A stretch of DNA of 5,226 nt, taken from contig CAZKOT010000060.1 of the NCBI GenBank assembly GCA_964554475.1, positions 1 through 5,226 of the forward strand. The letters are read 5' to 3'. Below the pieces are notes generated by a model. It had not been told where the DNA came from, searched no databases, and saw nothing but the letters and a program-made list of their open reading frames with translations. The translations under genes were made by a program, and so were the position numbers. Below are positions 5,158 through 5,226 of this stretch, piece after piece (the first letter of the stretch is position 1; each line of letters begins with the position of its first letter). This DNA is from CAJKWP01 sp964554475. Its GTDB lineage: Bacteria > Bacillota > Clostridia > Christensenellales > UBA1242.

Positions 5158-5226
5158 TTAAATCCAATCTCCAAATGGTGTAGTATTTTTTATTGTCCCT
5201 TCAGGATATAGCATCCAACCACTATA
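5158..5226 (-). CDS. C-terminal end of an unknown protein, cut by the window edge
   Basis: An open frame enters from the right edge and gives 22 residues, starting YSGWMLYPEG and ending TTPFGDWI, before TAA at 5158-5160. It abuts the ATG of the 162-aa gene, so it belongs to the same operon. I do not recognise the family. It does not match the usual barnase C terminus. By position it could be the tail of a toxin or another immunity protein. Confidence 0.65.
   Translation of the reverse strand, partial: YSGWMLYPEGTIKNTTPFGDWI

Noticed and set aside
4826..5161. A 111-codon + strand frame
   Set aside because: It is antisense to the 162-aa gene, rich in Phe/Ser/Ile from reversed A-rich codons, and has no promoter or ribosome site.

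Overview
The window is strongly AT-rich. It uses the standard code: every Trp in the readable proteins is TGG and the intact genes end in TAA. Shine-Dalgarno sites are GGAG/GGAGG and promoters match the housekeeping sigma-70/sigma-A consensus. The tRNA-Met, tRNA-Glu and tRNA-Thr(GGU) sequences look like those of low-GC Bacillota. Together this suggests a low-GC Gram-positive bacterium (Clostridia- or Bacilli-like, possibly gut-associated); the exact lineage cannot be read from the sequence.

Layout. (1) 1-290: a two-tRNA operon, Met(CAU) then Glu(UUC), on the + strand with a near-perfect promoter and an intrinsic terminator that probably works in both directions. (2) 302-1966, - strand: a large secreted lipoprotein of a family I do not recognise. 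It has a GTG start, no Shine-Dalgarno site and a promoter placed so that the mRNA may be leaderless. (3) 2101-3255, - strand: phosphopentomutase DeoB, complete, with its metal ligands. (4) 3450-3678, + strand: an all-consensus promoter and strong RBS driving a 59-residue protein with an Sm/SH3-like beta-strand pattern. (5) 3679-3996: a gene-free, A-rich, G-poor stretch with short direct repeats. (6) 3997-4071: tRNA-Thr(GGU) and its terminator. (7) 4081-4264: a cluster of short direct repeats and a second, bidirectional terminator. (8) 4331-5226, - strand: the end of a leftward operon cut by the window edge: the C-terminal 22 codons of an unknown protein, a 162-residue protein with a duplicated SH3-like (DUF4926-like) half, then a barstar-family gene.

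The most striking object is the barstar-like gene. Read as it stands it is broken into short pieces, but one added A in an 8-A run and one removed A in a 7-A run restore a continuous 92-residue barstar homologue with the family's interface residues (Asp35, Trp38, Asp39). The operon looks like immunity cargo of a contact-dependent or polymorphic toxin locus next to a tRNA gene. The toxin itself, if present, would lie beyond position 5226.
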